Positions 10,534 through 22,700 of a DNA stretch of 64,000 bases are shown in pieces. Numbering within the stretch: the stretch's first letter is position 1; every line of letters begins with the position of its first letter. The stretch lies in assembly GCF_907164915.1 (NCBI RefSeq), contig NC_061862.1, forward strand, positions 91,343,995 to 91,407,994, in the 5' to 3' direction. The notes beneath the pieces are model-generated. The model was not told the DNA's origin. It worked only from the letters and a program-made list of their open reading frames with translations, and made no database searches. Origin of the DNA: Impatiens glandulifera (lineage: Eukaryota > Streptophyta > Magnoliopsida > Ericales > Balsaminaceae). Made by a program: the position numbers and the translations under genes.

Positions 10534-13500
10534 ATGGTAAGACACTTCTCATTCTTTAATATTTCAGTTTCAGAATCGTCCGCCTTCGTGTTCATTTCGT
10601 AATATTTTCTTTTCAGGCTGGTGTTTCAGGTAAATCTCCATGCAAGGCCCCAAGATCTCCAAGGACAAGGTAAATAAGACATCTTCTATTTTAGAATCGT
10701 AGGGTTAGCGTTTTGCGGTTAGGGTCAGGGTTTTGCAGTTAGGATTAGGGTTTCAGAGTTATGATTAGGGTATTGCTGCATTATGGTTCTCGAAACAAAG
10801 TTTTCGTTACCCGAAAGTCTGATTTAATTGTGTATGGTTGAATTATTGTTAGCCAAAACTAAATTTATTGGGTATTTGCTGAATTTAGGGACCCGAAATA
10901 GGCTGTTATGGGTCCCGAAAGTGGGAAAATTAATGTTTGGATGAATTTAGGGTCCTGAAAGTGTGATTTCGGGACCCGAAATAGGCTGTTATGGGTCCCG
11001 AAAGTGGGATAACTTCATGTTTGGTTGAATTTAGGGTCCCGAAAGTGTGGTTTCGGGACCCGAAATAGGCTGTTTCGGGACCTGAAAGTTGGATTACTTA
11101 ATGTTTGGCTGAATCTAGGGTCCCGAAAGTGTGTTTCGGGACCCGAAATGGATGGTTTCGGGACCCGAAAGTTGGATTACTTAATGTTTGGCTGAATTTA
11201 GGGTCCCGAAAGTGTGTTTCGGGACCCGAAATGGATGGTTTCGGGACCCGAAACTTGGATTACTTAATGTTTGGCTGAATTTAGGGTCCCGAAAGTGTGT
11301 TTCGGGACCTGAAATAGATGGTTTTGGGACCCGAAAGTAGGATTACTTAATGTTTGGCTGAATTTAGGGTCCCAAAAGTGTGTTTCGGGACCCGAAATGG
11401 ATGGTTTCCGGACCCGAAATGGTGGTTTCGGGACCCGAAATGGATGGTTTCAGGACCCGAAATGGATGGTTTCGGGACCCGAATTGCTTCATTTTAGTGA
11501 TTATTTGCTTCATGACTTTTAAATGTTTATCATTTGTTGTTGTAGGGCAAATAAACGTAAAAGTATTGTCCAAGAATCAGCTCCCAATCCAGCTCCCAAA
11601 GCAACTTCCAAACCAGTTCCCAAATCCCCTAGAGCAACAGCTCCAAATGCAGCTCCCAAATCAGTTCCAAAATCCCCTAGAGCAACAGCTCCCAAAGCAG
11701 CCCCCCACAACTTATTTTTAACTAGGACATCGTCTAGTGGCCTTTTCAATCTTCTTCAAATGCTGTCTAAGGAACAAAAAGATGCTGTGAAGTCAATAGG
11801 CTTTGGCGCTATACTTTCATTATCGCTTTCAAAATGCCCCGGGGAGATCTCTCGTTATCTAGTCAGAAAGTTTGACTGCAATAAATGTTCATTCACCCTA
11901 GAGAATGGCGAGGAAGTGAAAATCGAAGAAGAGGACGTTCATATGGTATTGGGTCTCCCCAGAGGGGAGCTGGATATTTTAGAATATCAGAATAACGAGA
12001 TTGATGACAAGTTGAAGGCATTTAGGACTCGATGGGGTAACCCCGTTAATGGCGCTCCTTTAGCGACTGCTATGCCGATCAAAATCATTGAGAACAAAGC
12101 TGCTGACAACAATTTAAGATAGACTTCGTATTATTTGTTGTCAGTTGCTTTCTCTGGTGTGATCACCTAGGTAACCTATCCAGGTATATCTCATTTCTAG
12201 TATTTTCAATTGCATGACAACAAATTTGTATTGTTAAATAATCCTCAAATATGTTTTTTTCATTTGCAGGTATAGAATTCTGAAATCTATTTCAGATGTT
12301 GACAATATCAAGAAGTTCAATTGGTGCAAATTTGTACTTGAAGGATTAGTTCAATCATGCGCAAAAGTGAAGCAGAATGAAAAACGACATTTCCAAGGAC
12401 CACATACGTTCTTTATCGTAAGTTATCACTCATTCATTTTCATGTTTTCAAAAATATTTAGTTTTAACATATGTATGTTTTCAGCTATGCTACGTGTATA
12501 GGGTGAGCAACCCTAAACTGGGAGGAGTTACTGAGCGACGATTTCCTATACTGTCATGTTGGAATGACACAACGTTGAAGTTTAGGCTGGATACAGAGTT
12601 GGAAAATGGAGGATTCGGACGTGGAAGCGTTCTGGGACGCATTCCACTACCCGGGATGTGGGATGAGAGCGACGACGAGGATAATGATTTCAAAGAGAAC
12701 GACGAGGAGGAGAACGAGGAGGATGATATTGATGGGGGGTGTCTCAGACCCCAAAGGCGGCGGCGGCAGCAGCAACAGAACCTAGGAATAGGTCACCACC
12801 TCTGAACACAGCTCCGGATGAGGTCGGAATAACATTTACAGAGAATTTGGTGTGCGTTACGAAATGTACAGTGATGCTTGAAAAAGCGATGAGAAAAATG
12901 GAATCTTTAAGTTCAGGCTGGGATGCAACACCATTGTATGACAACGCCATGCACATCATTTACAGAGCAATGGACAAGAATAAGCTTTTCAGGGATGCCA
13001 TGCATAAATACTTCAAGGATCAAGCACCTTCTGAAGCACAATGTGACAAAGATGCTGCTGACAATGAGGTGGGTCTTGATGAGGCCGGTGACAAGGAGCC
13101 TGCTCAAAATGACGGTGGTCTTGATGAGGCCGGTGACAAGGAGCCTGCTCAAAATGATGGTGGTCTTGATGAGGCCGCTGACAAGGAGGTGGGTCTTGAT
13201 GAGGCCGGTGACAAGGAGCCTGCTGCTCAAAATGATGAGGGGTATCACACAGAGGACGATGGAAAAGAGGTGCCTCCAAGAAAAAGAAGGAAAAATCCCG
13301 TGCGACAAATGAGAGTTCCAGCAAACCTTAAATCTCCATATATGACGCAGGACAAGCCGAAGAACTTCGAGTCTGCCCAAATTCATCGTGACGCAGGATA
13401 TGAATTGCAGGTTCAAAAAGAGGGTGGTGAAGAAGTTCCTCTATCGGTGTTCAAAGGAAACAAATTTGTCATCAAAAAACCTAAAAAAAATCCCCTGAAA

Positions 13501-13649
13501 GTCATGAAAATTCCACCACGCCTTCAATGTCCATATTTGATGGAGAACAAAAAAAGATATAAAAATTTCTTCAAATTTGTCAATATAGCTGACAAGGATG
13601 AGATCGTTTTGGGAATGGTTTTTGACAATAAAGCTGATGAGGATGCGAG
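10534..13649 (+). pseudogene. ULP-like (Kaonashi-type) gene, N-terminal part only
   Basis: Predicted exons are 10534-10536 (the ATG alone), 10617-10669, 11546-12183, 12270-12417 and 12485-13649. All have GT..AG borders and matching phases. After a Pro/Ala/Lys-rich start comes the helical plant domain that precedes ULP-type proteases in MULE-borne genes (about 11740-12417), ending in a motif like DV..LGLP.G. Then follow an acidic stretch and 15-residue tandem repeats rich in DEAGDKEPAQN (13068-13230). Last are two related basic blocks ending SPYM and CPYL. The frame shifts near 12112 (one base short) and near 12735 (a run of six G), so no single product is open. The C48 protease domain expected downstream is missing. 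The donor at 13650 opens straight into the palindrome array. Confidence 0.7.
10885..11485. repeat. Palindrome array in intron 2 of the ULP-like gene
   Basis: More than a dozen copies of GGGWCCCGAAA, often as the full palindrome TTTCGGGACCCGAAA, are spaced by 7 to 45 bases. A larger unit of about 84 bp repeats at least four times. The array lies entirely inside the intron 10670-11545. Confidence 0.9.
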
Positions 13650-13725
13650 GTAAATCAATCTTTCTTAGTTCATTTGTTTTTGTCATGAAAGTTGAATTCT
13701 TATGTGTATTCTTTATGTGTTTGGC

Positions 13726-13921
13726 TGTTTCGGGTCCCGAAAGTGTGGTTTCGGGACCTGAAAGTGTGGTTTCGGGACATGAAAGGGGTGTTTCTTGTCC
13801 CGAAATGGTGGTTTAGGGTCCCGAAAGTGTGTTTCGGGACCCGAAATGGATGGTTTCGGGACCCGAAATGGATGGTTTCGGGACCCGAAACTGGTGGTTT
13901 CTGGACCCGAAACGGGTGGTT
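13726..13921. repeat. Palindrome array at the junction of the two truncated MULE genes
   Basis: About nine copies of TTTCGGGWCCCGAAA or one-base variants (TTTCGGGACATGAAA, TTTCTTGTCCCGAAA). It starts about 75 bases after the last exon of the plus gene and ends where the minus-strand transposase reading stops. Confidence 0.9.
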
Positions 13922-13925
13922 GAGA

Positions 13926-15752
13926 TGTTGACATGCCGGCCCAAAATTGTCCTTTGACATAAACAGGTATCCATTTAGATCTTTCCAAATACAAAGATTT
14001 CAACCAAACATTATCTTCCAACTGATAATCTTCAATTAATCTATTCCAATCATCTTCACATTGTTGAATATTTATGGAATTGTATACTATGTTTTTCAGC
14101 CTCTTCTTTATTAGATGATATTCAGTATGGCTTCCAAGTTTTATAGGAAGTTTCTTCATTATATGCCACAAACAAAATCGATGATGAGTTTTAGGAAATA
14201 CCTTCTCAATTGCAATCGCCATGGATCGACATTGGTCTGTGATTATGGCATTTGGAGGTCTATCATGCATACATTCCAACCAAGTTCTAAACAACCAAGT
14301 GAAAGAATTTGAATCCTCACTTGACAATAATCCACATCCAAGCAAAATGGATTGACCATGATGATTAACACCAACAAACGGAGCGAAAGGCATGTCATAG
14401 CGATTTGTCAAATAGGTTGTATCGAAAGAGATAACATCATGAAAATCTTCAAAGGCAGCCCTGCACCTACCATCTGCCCAAAACACGTTTTTAATTCGGG
14501 ATTCCTCGTCCAAATCAATAAGGTAGAAGAAGTTTGAGTTCCTGGTTTGCATTCTTAAGAAATAATTAGTGAGTGCTTCAGCATCCCCAATCCCTAACCT
14601 CAACCGTCGTGCTTCTGTAACGTAATTTCTACATGTCCTCTCATCGAAAGACATGTTTTCATACCCTCCAGCTTCAACTACAAGTGATTGAAATGTTTTG
14701 GCCACAGTTATTCCAGCTTCATCGTTTGTATCCAATCTTCTTTTTACATTTCCGTCAATCACTTTGTAGGATCTAACATGACGTATTCTCTTTGGGCTTA
14801 ATGTATGGTTGTGCTCAAGAGAAATACTTGTTATCACATATTCCCCTTCATTTCGAACAACAACATTAATCTTTGCTTTACAATCTGTCTTCGTTATTGG
14901 TCTAGGCTGATGAAACTTATTTTTTGCCTTCGATTCTTTCATAAAACTCTTGGCACAACCAACGCTGAAATATTTCCTCTTACCACCTACATTTTTGCTC
15001 CCTAATTTGGTAATGCCGAATCCCGTTAAGTGGGCATATGATGTGTAGAATTCAAGAAGTTGTTCTTCGGAGGAAAATGTCATTCCAACACTAGGAATGT
15101 GACTGCAAAAATTATGTGAAACCGTAAGAAAAAGTCCATAAAACACCCATTTCGGGTCCCGAATCCAACCATTTCGGGTCCCGAAACAACCCGTTTCGAG
15201 TCCCGAAACAACCTTTCGGGTCCCGAAACAACCCGTTTCGAGTCCCGAAACCACCTTTCGGGTCCCGAAACAACCTTCCGGGTCCCGAAACAACAAGTTT
15301 CGGGTCCCGAAACCACCCGTTTCGGGTCCCGAAACCACCTTTCGGGTCCCGAAACCACCCGTTTCGGGTCCCGAAACCACCTTTCGGGTCCCGAAACCAC
15401 CTATTTCGGGTCCCGAAACAAAACAATGTTTGTCCCGAAATGGTTGGTTTTGACCCTTTCTTGTCCCGAAACGACTCATTTCGGGTCCCGAAACACAAAA
15501 TTTTTTTACCCGAAACACAACATTTTCTTACAAGACACCACACATTTCGGGACAAGGAAGGACCCTTTCTTGTCCCGAAACCAACCATTTCAGGACAAGG
15601 AAGGACCCTTTCTTGTCCCGAAACCACTAGATCTGTTCAGGGTACCTTTGGGGTTCAATGGGGGTGGATCTGTTCAGGTTAAGTTCTTCATCTACTGGGT
15701 TGTTCAAGTTTGGTGCTTCTGTATCCTGAAAATTCAAACCGTTTAAATCCAT
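13926..15752 (-). pseudogene. FAR1-like MULE transposase, C-terminus lost
   Basis: Exon 1 (15752-15646) starts at an ATG and encodes an Asn/Glu-rich leader. The intron 15645-15103 contains a palindrome array. Exon 2 (15102 to about 13926) reads in phase. It holds a FAR1-type DNA-binding part (YTSYAHLTGFG, later EHNHTLSP) and then the MULE transposase core. The first catalytic-type Asp is in VISFDTTYL (codon at 14421-14423). The second is in AIITDQCRSM (14235-14237). FCLWHIMKKL follows. Reading stops right after FWAGMST, where related proteins go on to a further conserved region and a SWIM zinc finger. The continuation is translated repeat. It was probably a transposase of the Jittery/FAR1 branch and is now inactive for lack of the C-terminus. 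Confidence 0.8.
15150..15625. repeat. Palindrome array in intron 1 of the FAR1-like transposase
   Basis: About 20 copies of TTTCGGGTCCCGAAA and relatives alternate with CAACC/CCACC spacers. Toward the right end the unit drifts to TCTTGTCCCGAAA. The array lies wholly within the minus-strand intron 15645-15103. Confidence 0.9.
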
Positions 15753-16031
15753 ATATACATCTGTAAAATGTACAACCCTAGATCTGTAAAATCTAAACCC
15801 TAGATCTATAAAATCTAAACTCTGGATCTATTAAAAAAATAATAAAGATCCTTAAAAAGGATACCATTGAGAAGTAAATGCAGCCGTGGAAAAGAAATAA
15901 ATGCAGCCGGAGAAGAGAAATAAATGCTGTCGGAGCTGGAGAAGAGAAATAAATGAAGCGTTTCAGAGAGAGAAAGAAATGCAGAAATATGAAACCCTAT
16001 TGGGTGAAAGAGGATATGCAGAAACGTTTTA
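15753..16031. other. Right subterminal region of the first MULE
   Basis: This purine-rich leader of the transposase gene shows short repeats of AGATCTRTAAAATCTAAAC (15780-15835) and GAGAAATAAATGCAGCCGG (15870-15960). It probably contains the promoter; no clear TATA box is identified. Confidence 0.4.
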
Positions 16032-16124
16032 ATTTTTTTTTTTCTTTCTCTCTCCTAGCTGGCAAGGCCACGTAGGATTCGTGGCCTTGCTTTCGCTAGT
16101 GATTCGTTGGCTTTATCATTTCTC
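16032..16124 (-). repeat. Right TIR of the first MULE
   Basis: Reverse complement of the left TIR, ending GGCTTTATCATTTCTC. It carries the same internal GCAAGGCCACG / CGTGGCCTTGC stem. The outside duplication TTTTTAATA follows at 16125-16133. Confidence 0.92.
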
Positions 16125-16133
16125 TTTTTAATA

Positions 16134-16995
16134 TTGATATAAATACACAACAACTATCTTCAAAGTTAAAAAACCATATTTTCACTTATAGACATCCCGT
16201 AACACCTAAAAATTGGGAGGAGCAAGACAAAGCTCTTAGTTTTTTAATTTTTTTTTTATGTTTTACACAAATCTTTACCTAATTTACATTTTATTTATTG
16301 TGCTATTCAAAATGTCAACTGATTGCTCTTAGTTGAACTAGGAGATAAAGTAAAAGCCCGTTCGGGGTGATTTTGATTGCTCTTAGTTGAACTAAGATAG
16401 ATAAAGTAAAAGCCAATATGTTTTTTTTTTAAATATATTAATATATAATAATAAAAAAAAATTTAAATAAATAATATTTTACTTAATCATAAAGTAGATG
16501 GGTTGAAATTTAATATGGTGGCAAACAATGACTAAATCAATATATATTTTTATTGTCATATAAGTATAGATTCGATGTAACGGTCCCATTTTGAAACATA
16601 ATTTATGACCAACAAGAGGACAAGATAATTGTTAATTATTTATGTACGAAGAAGGTTTGGTAGGTAGAATATGATTAAATTTAAGATCAAGAAAATATTA
16701 ATTAAAGACCTTAGCATTTTGTCTATCTGTATGTGAGATAGACATATATCCATTCCTCTTCAAAGTATAGTTTGTTGGCCGGTCATTATTCAAGATATAT
16801 AATATCGCATGGATTGTGGTAGATACTATATCAAATAAGAGAAATGATATAGAGATGTGAAAATGTTTACAAAAATATATAGGGAATTGGGTCACTTGAA
16901 TTAAAAATTTGAATTATTAAATTATCAATTCATTTAAAAGATGACACACAAAATGATATGTCATAATTTGATTAGCCAAATTTTTTTCTCTTTAG
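16134..16995. other. AT-rich intergenic DNA with one direct repeat
   Basis: GATTGCTCTTAGTTGAACTA plus AGATAAAGTAAAAGCC occurs at about 16321-16357 and again at 16377-16414. Nothing else is recognisable. Confidence 0.45.
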
Positions 16996-18165
16996 TTCAC
17001 TTTTAACTTTCAAACTAATTTTTAAAACAAATCGTCACTTCAATTTTTAAAAAGGTCATCGATGGTCGTTCCATTAACTTTTTGGTTAAAAAATAAAAAT
17101 AACGAGTTAAGCTTAAAATATTATTATTTTTATATATTATCTTTAATTATTATTTTTTATATTTATATATATAATTATTAAATCGTATATATATATATAT
17201 ATATATATATATTATCATTAATTTTATATTTATATAATTATTAAATCATATATATATATTATTTATTTTTATATATACATATTTATCCCTAAATTAATTT
17301 TTTTTTCTTCCAATTGTCATTCTTTCTTCTAAATTTCCTCTATCTATCATTTATCTAAAATAAATTAAGGTCCATAATTAAAATATTAAAATAATTTATA
17401 TTATTTTATTCTTTATTATATTTAGTCCAAAGAAAATCAAATAAGGTAAAAAAAATTGATTTGACGGACACTGATCAGCTATGTCCCGTCCCATCGAGAG
17501 ATTTAGGTAGGTCTGAAATTGAATCTCTCTTCCTCTGAAATCGTCGATTCTCAACATAAACCAAATCGCCGACAAGAAAATGAATTCGCGTCCATTGGCG
17601 GCTTTACTCTCTCCATTAATCTCAAAGCTTCTCATTCTCTTATTCCATATCTTTCATTCCTCTTCAACAAGTCATTTCTCAATCCCCAATTCTGCGTTCG
17701 ACAACGCGTTACAATGGAATCACCTCTTAATCCTCAATTCTGCGTTCGACAACGCGTTACAATGAAATCTTCTCTCAATCATAACTCACTTCGTAACCAC
17801 GACTGAAATGGTTGCTTCCTTCTTCCTCTTCCCTAGAAAAATGATAAGGATAAATATGTATAAATAAAAATAAATAATGTATATATATTTAGTACGTCTA
17901 CATATAAAAAGAGATTTAATAATTATATAAATATAAATGTTAATGATAAAAGATATATATAATATTATATATATATATAAGTGATTTAATAATTATATAT
18001 ATAAATATAAAATATAATGATTAAAGATAATATATAAAATACAATATTTTAAGTTTAATCCGTTATGTTTAACCAAAAAGTTAACAGAGAGGCTATTCGT
18101 AACCTTTCTAAAATTTGAAGTAAAGATTTGTTTTAAAAAATAATTTAAAAATGAGCGATTAGAGT
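16996..18165. mobile_element. Long-TIR nonautonomous element with an exon-like insert
   Basis: About 200 bases at the left (16996-17205) match the reverse complement of 17975-18165 at roughly three bases in four. The match includes TTTTAAAACAAATC, TTAACTTTTTGGTTAA and AATTATTAAATC. The middle (about 17460-17820) is clearly GC-richer. It holds an ATG-started frame at 17580 with a leucine-rich, signal-peptide-like start. It also has a doubled ~55-bp unit ending TGCGTTCGACAACGCGTTAC. It could be a foldback or Mutator-type element that captured a gene piece. Exact ends and target duplication were not found. Confidence 0.55.
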
Positions 18166-18563
18166 AATTAGATGGCGTTCAAGTAATTTACATTTTTTTT
18201 ATAATACTTTAAAATACAAATAATAAATATACTTTAATAATCTTTTATTAGATAAACCATTTTTTTCAGTAGCTAGTTTACCTAACTAACACATAATCAC
18301 GATTTTTAGTACAATTCTAGGGATGATCATAGATATCTACTAGTGAGGTAATTTGGTACCAGACAAGAGGTAAGTAAAGAAAAGACAAGAACCACTTAAC
18401 ATTAATGGAGATTAGGATGCCAAAAATAGAATCTTGTTAAAAGTTCAAACTCTTTTAAGATGAAGAATGTTAAGCTAACTTCTAGCATATGATGCCGGAG
18501 GTGGAGTGATTTTACTTCAGTTATTTTTTTTTTATTAGCCAGTTCCATTTGGATAATGATAAA

Positions 18564-18599
<36 letters not shown>

Positions 18600-18641
18600 T
18601 ATATAATTTAACATATTAAAATTTTATATTATTATGAGGAA
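18166..18641. other. AT-rich intergenic DNA
   Basis: No gene is seen. An ATT microsatellite lies at 18567-18590. Confidence 0.45.
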
Positions 18642-19303
18642 ATAAATATACAAATATTTTTTTTTTGAAAACGGTTAAAATCATTTCATTAAAATCTCAA
18701 AAAGTGAGAGTGTCAAAAATCAAAGATAGACAAATTATAGATATGATTAAAAGATGACAATCAAACGACTTTAAAAAACCTGATTAGTAGCTATCAAACA
18801 TATGAAAAACAGAGATTACAAATAAATATTATAAATTGTATCAAATCCTAATTATCCATCCAATCAGGATTTTTATTTTTATACCAACCTGATGTTTCAA
18901 CAGGTTGTCTTCCTCTTCTCCTTGTCTTTTCTTTTTCTCTTCCCATTCCTCTTGCAATGAAAATGGATGAATTGAAGAGCTTGATAAATACTGTCTATTA
19001 TCATTTTGATTTTCCTTTATATGAACCCGTTTTGATTTGATAAAAAAAATTATTCTTCAAGATTTCTGGGCTCTTCATCTTGTTCTCAACTTGAATTTCG
19101 AGATTATTGTTTTTATTTTCTTCAGCTTTAGAATTCTCAACAATTTTGAATTTCTCTATATCAATTTTAGAATTCTCTTCTTTCTCTTGATTAGTCTGAG
19201 TATCTTCTCTCTGTTTTCATCGGCAACCACGCACTTCAACTTGATTTGATTGAGAATGCTCAACTATCTATTTAACATGATTAGGTTGAGGTTCCACATC
19301 CTT

Positions 19304-19308
19304 CATCG
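19304..19308. repeat. Target-site duplication of the Tnt1-like element
   Basis: CATCG stands before the 5' LTR and again at 24061-24065 after the 3' LTR. Joining the flanks restores the LINE-like reading order seen in copy 2. Confidence 0.9.
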
Positions 19309-19677
19309 TGTTGAGTTATGGAGCCTACACTTATAATAAACTCTACATTGTTAATTAGAGTTTATTGGGTTTATCTTTTTTTGGTTTTGGGCTTGGGCCT
19401 GACCAAAGTTATTTAGGTTTATTACCTGAATGTTTACCCTATAAATATGTAATTATTAAGAGTTTACATTTGGCAGATAGAATTCTAGAGAGATAAAGTG
19501 TGAGGCAAAAACTCTGTATTCCTTCTTCTTCTTCATAGTAAATCTGGTGGTGGCTGAAGTGGATGTAGCTCAATTTGAGTGAACCACTATAAATCTGTGT
19601 GTTCTTGTGTTCTTCTTTCTTGTATTTTTACAGATTGTTTTCAAACAGGTCGGATTTGGGAGATACAAATCCTAACA
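19309..19677 (+). repeat. 5' LTR of the Tnt1-like element
   Basis: Starts TGTTGAGTTATGG and ends AATCCTAACA. It contains CCTATAAATATG, a likely TATA box, near 19438-19449. It is nearly identical to 23693-24060. Confidence 0.93.
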
Positions 19678-19679
19678 AT

Positions 19680-19691
19680 TGGTATCAGAGC
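19680..19691 (+). other. Primer-binding site of the Tnt1-like element
   Basis: TGGTATCAGAGC, the initiator Met-tRNA complement, two bases behind the 5' LTR. Confidence 0.9.
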
Positions 19692-19720
19692 AGCTAGGCT
19701 AGATCTGAGCATTGGAAATA

Positions 19721-22700
19721 ATGGCAAGTGAGAATAGTATAGGACATGGGATTGGAAGATTTGATGGGACAGATTATGCCTTCTGGAGAATGCAGATTGA
19801 AGATTATCTCTATGGAAAGAAGCTTCATGTTCCTTTAAGTGAGAAACCAGAGAAGATGGATGAAGCTGAATGGAAACTCCTTGATAGACAGGTTTTGGGA
19901 GTTGTCCGATTGACGCTAGCCAAGACAGTTGCTCACAATGTAGCAAAGGAGAAGACCACCATGGGTCTGATGAAAGCTCTTTCTGATATGTATGAGAAAC
20001 CATCTGCTAACAACAATGTACACTTAATGAAAAGACTCTTTTACTTAAGAATGGTTGATGGTACTTCTGTCACTACTCATTTGAATGAATTCAATACAAT
20101 TGTGAATCAATTGCTATCTGTTGAGATTGATTTTGGGGATGAAGTTAGTGCCCTGATTTTGTTAGCATCTCTACCAAATAGTTGGGAACCTATGAGGGCA
20201 GCAATTAGTAATTCAGTTGGAAATGCTAAACTGAAATTCGTTGAAGTTAGAGATCGTATTCTTGCTGAAGAGGTTCGTAAAATTGATTCTGGTGAAACAT
20301 TCAAAGGTTCTGCTCTGAATGTGGAAAACAGGGGAAGAGGTAATGATAGAAATTTCAACCGAGGTAAGAGCAGATCTATGTCAAGGAGCAGGAGGAGTCA
20401 GTCCAAGTCTGGGAGGACATTTGAGTGCTGTAATTGTGGTAAACAGGGTCATCTGAAGAGGAACTGCAAAGCACCGAAGAAAAACGGTGATGATAAAAAT
20501 GATGCAGTCAACGTTGTTACAGAATCTGTCACTGATGCGTTACTTCTGTCTGTTGATAGCCCGATAGATTCATGGGTTTTGGACTCAGGAGCGTCTTTCC
20601 ACACCACTGCTCACAAAGAATTAATGGAGAATTATGTGGCTGGAAACTGTGGGAAAGTTTATCTCGCAGATGGTGAGCCACTGGATATTGTTGGCATTGG
20701 TGACATCAAATTGAAGATGGCAAATGGTTCTGTTTGGAAGATTAATAAGGTGAGACACATTCCAGGTTTAATGCGCAATTTGATCTCTATTACACAACTT
20801 GATGAAGAAGGTCATAATTTCAGTTGTAGAAATGGTGCATGGAAGGTGACTAAAGGAGCAATTGTTGTTGCTCGAGGTCACAAAACTGAAACGTTATACA
20901 CGACTTCAACTTGCAGAGAAACAGTTGCTGCTGTAATTGATGACTCGAAGAATAGTGAGCTATGGCATTGTAGGTTGGGCCATATGAGCGAAAAAGGGAT
21001 GAAAATTCTTTTGAAGAATGGACAGATTCCAGAACTGAAGTCTGTTGAACATCAGTTATGTGAAAATTGCATTCTTGGAAAACAGAAACGAGTGAGTTTC
21101 TTAAAAACTGGGAAGGAGCTCAAGAAAGAAAGACTAGAGTTGGTACACACTAATGTGTGGGGACCTGCACCTGTTTCTTCTATTGGCGGATCATACTACT
21201 ATGTGACTTTTATAGATGATTCAACAAGAAAAGTATGGGTTTTACTTTATGAAGCACAAGTCTGAAATATTTGCTATTTTCAAGAAGTGGAAGGCTTTGG
21301 TTGAAAATGAAACAAATTAGAAAGTTAAGTGTTTGAGATCTGACAACGGAGGTGAATATATCAATTCAGATTTCAAAGAGTATTGTACTGAGAATGGGAT
21401 CAGTATGGTGAAGACTGTTCCCCGAACGCCTCAAGAAAATGGAGTAGCTGAAAGAATGAATCGAACATTGAACGAGCGTGTTAGAAGCATGAGATTGCAT
21501 GCATGGCTGCCTAAAACCTTCTGGGCAGAAGCTATTAATACTGCTGCCTATTTGATAAACAGGGGACCCTCTGTTCCTCTTGAATTCAGAATTCCTGAAG
21601 AAGCTTGGAGCAATAAAAAGGTAAATCTTTCTTATTTGAAAGTGTTTGGTTGTTTATCATATGTTCATATTAATGAATGTGATAGGAGCAAGCTTGATCC
21701 AAAGTCTAATAAATGTTTTTTCATTGGTTATGGTGATATCGAGTTTGGTTATCGTTTCTGGGATAATCAAAATCGGAAGATCATTCGTAGCAGAAATGTT
21801 ATCTTCAATGAAAAGGTTCTCTACAAAGATTGTGTTGGGAAGACATCAGATGGTGATTCTAAGTTGGAAGAGACTGGTACAGTCAATTTGAGACAATTTT
21901 CAGCTGAATATATACCGGTTGTCGAAGAAGAACAATGTGTTGTTGAAGATGAAATCGTTGAGAACGTGGCCCCAGAGGTAAATCAGCAAACACCGGTTAT
22001 ATAGTTGAGAAGATCATCAAGGAATCGAAAACCAGTTGAGAGGTGGTCTCCATCTCTAAACTATATCTTGTTGACAAATAGAGGTGAACCTGAATGCTAC
22101 GAGGAAGCAATACAATCTGATGAATCGGTTAAGTGGGAGTCTGCGATGAAAGATGAGATGGACTCTTTGATGTTGAATCAGACTTGGGAGCTCACTGAGC
22201 TACCAAATGGAAAGAAAGCACTTCACAACAAATGGATCTTCAGGATTAAAGAAGAACATGATAAAACCATGAGGTACAAGACAAGATTGGTTGTGAAAGG
22301 ATTTCAACAGAAAGAAGGTATTGACTACAATGAGATCTTCTCTCCAGTAGTTAAATTGATGACAATCAGAACTATTTTTAGTTTGGTTGTGAAAGAAGAC
22401 CTTCATCTTCAACAAATGGATGTCAAAACTGCTTTTCTTCATGGTGATTTAGATGAAGAGATTTACATGCGACAACCAGAAGGATTTGAAATCAAAGGAA
22501 AAGATGAGCTTGTGTGCAAGCTTCAGAAGAGTCTGTATGGTTTGAAACAGGCTCCAAGGCAATGGTACAAGAAGTTTGATAGCTTCATGAAAAGTAACAA
22601 TTTTTTTAGGTGTGAAGCTGATCATTGCTGCTATATCAAAAGGTTTGATAAATCGTACATTATTCTTCTTCTCTACGTTGATGACATGTTGATTGCTGGA

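Larger units (their letters stand above)
10279..16124. mobile_element. Mutator-like element carrying truncated ULP-like and FAR1-like transposase genes
   Basis: The element is 5846 bp with near-identical TIRs of about 93 bp and an exact 9-bp duplication TTTTTAATA. It holds a plus-strand ULP-like gene (10534-13649) and a minus-strand FAR1-like transposase gene (13926-15752) that converge. Three arrays of the palindrome TTTCGGGWCCCGAAA sit in intron 2 of the first gene, at the junction of the two broken 3' ends, and in intron 1 of the second gene. The C48 protease part and the transposase C-terminus are absent, so this copy looks like an internal deletion derivative. Clean termini suggest it moved fairly recently with help from a complete relative. 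Confidence 0.92.

Noticed and set aside
12913..13416. Minus-strand 167-codon frame with LLVTGLIKT repeats
   Set aside because: Antisense shadow of the DEAGDKEPAQN repeats of the plus-strand gene.
15103..15518. The long minus-strand frame 13713-15518 taken as one gene
   Set aside because: Its first ~130 codons are intron repeat and its end is repeat; the acceptor at 15103 and a phased exon at 15646-15752 fit better.
15112..15746. Open frames on both strands with VSGPE / FGTRN / FRDPK repeats
   Set aside because: Translated TTTCGGGWCCCGAAA palindromes; the array lies in an intron of the transposase gene.
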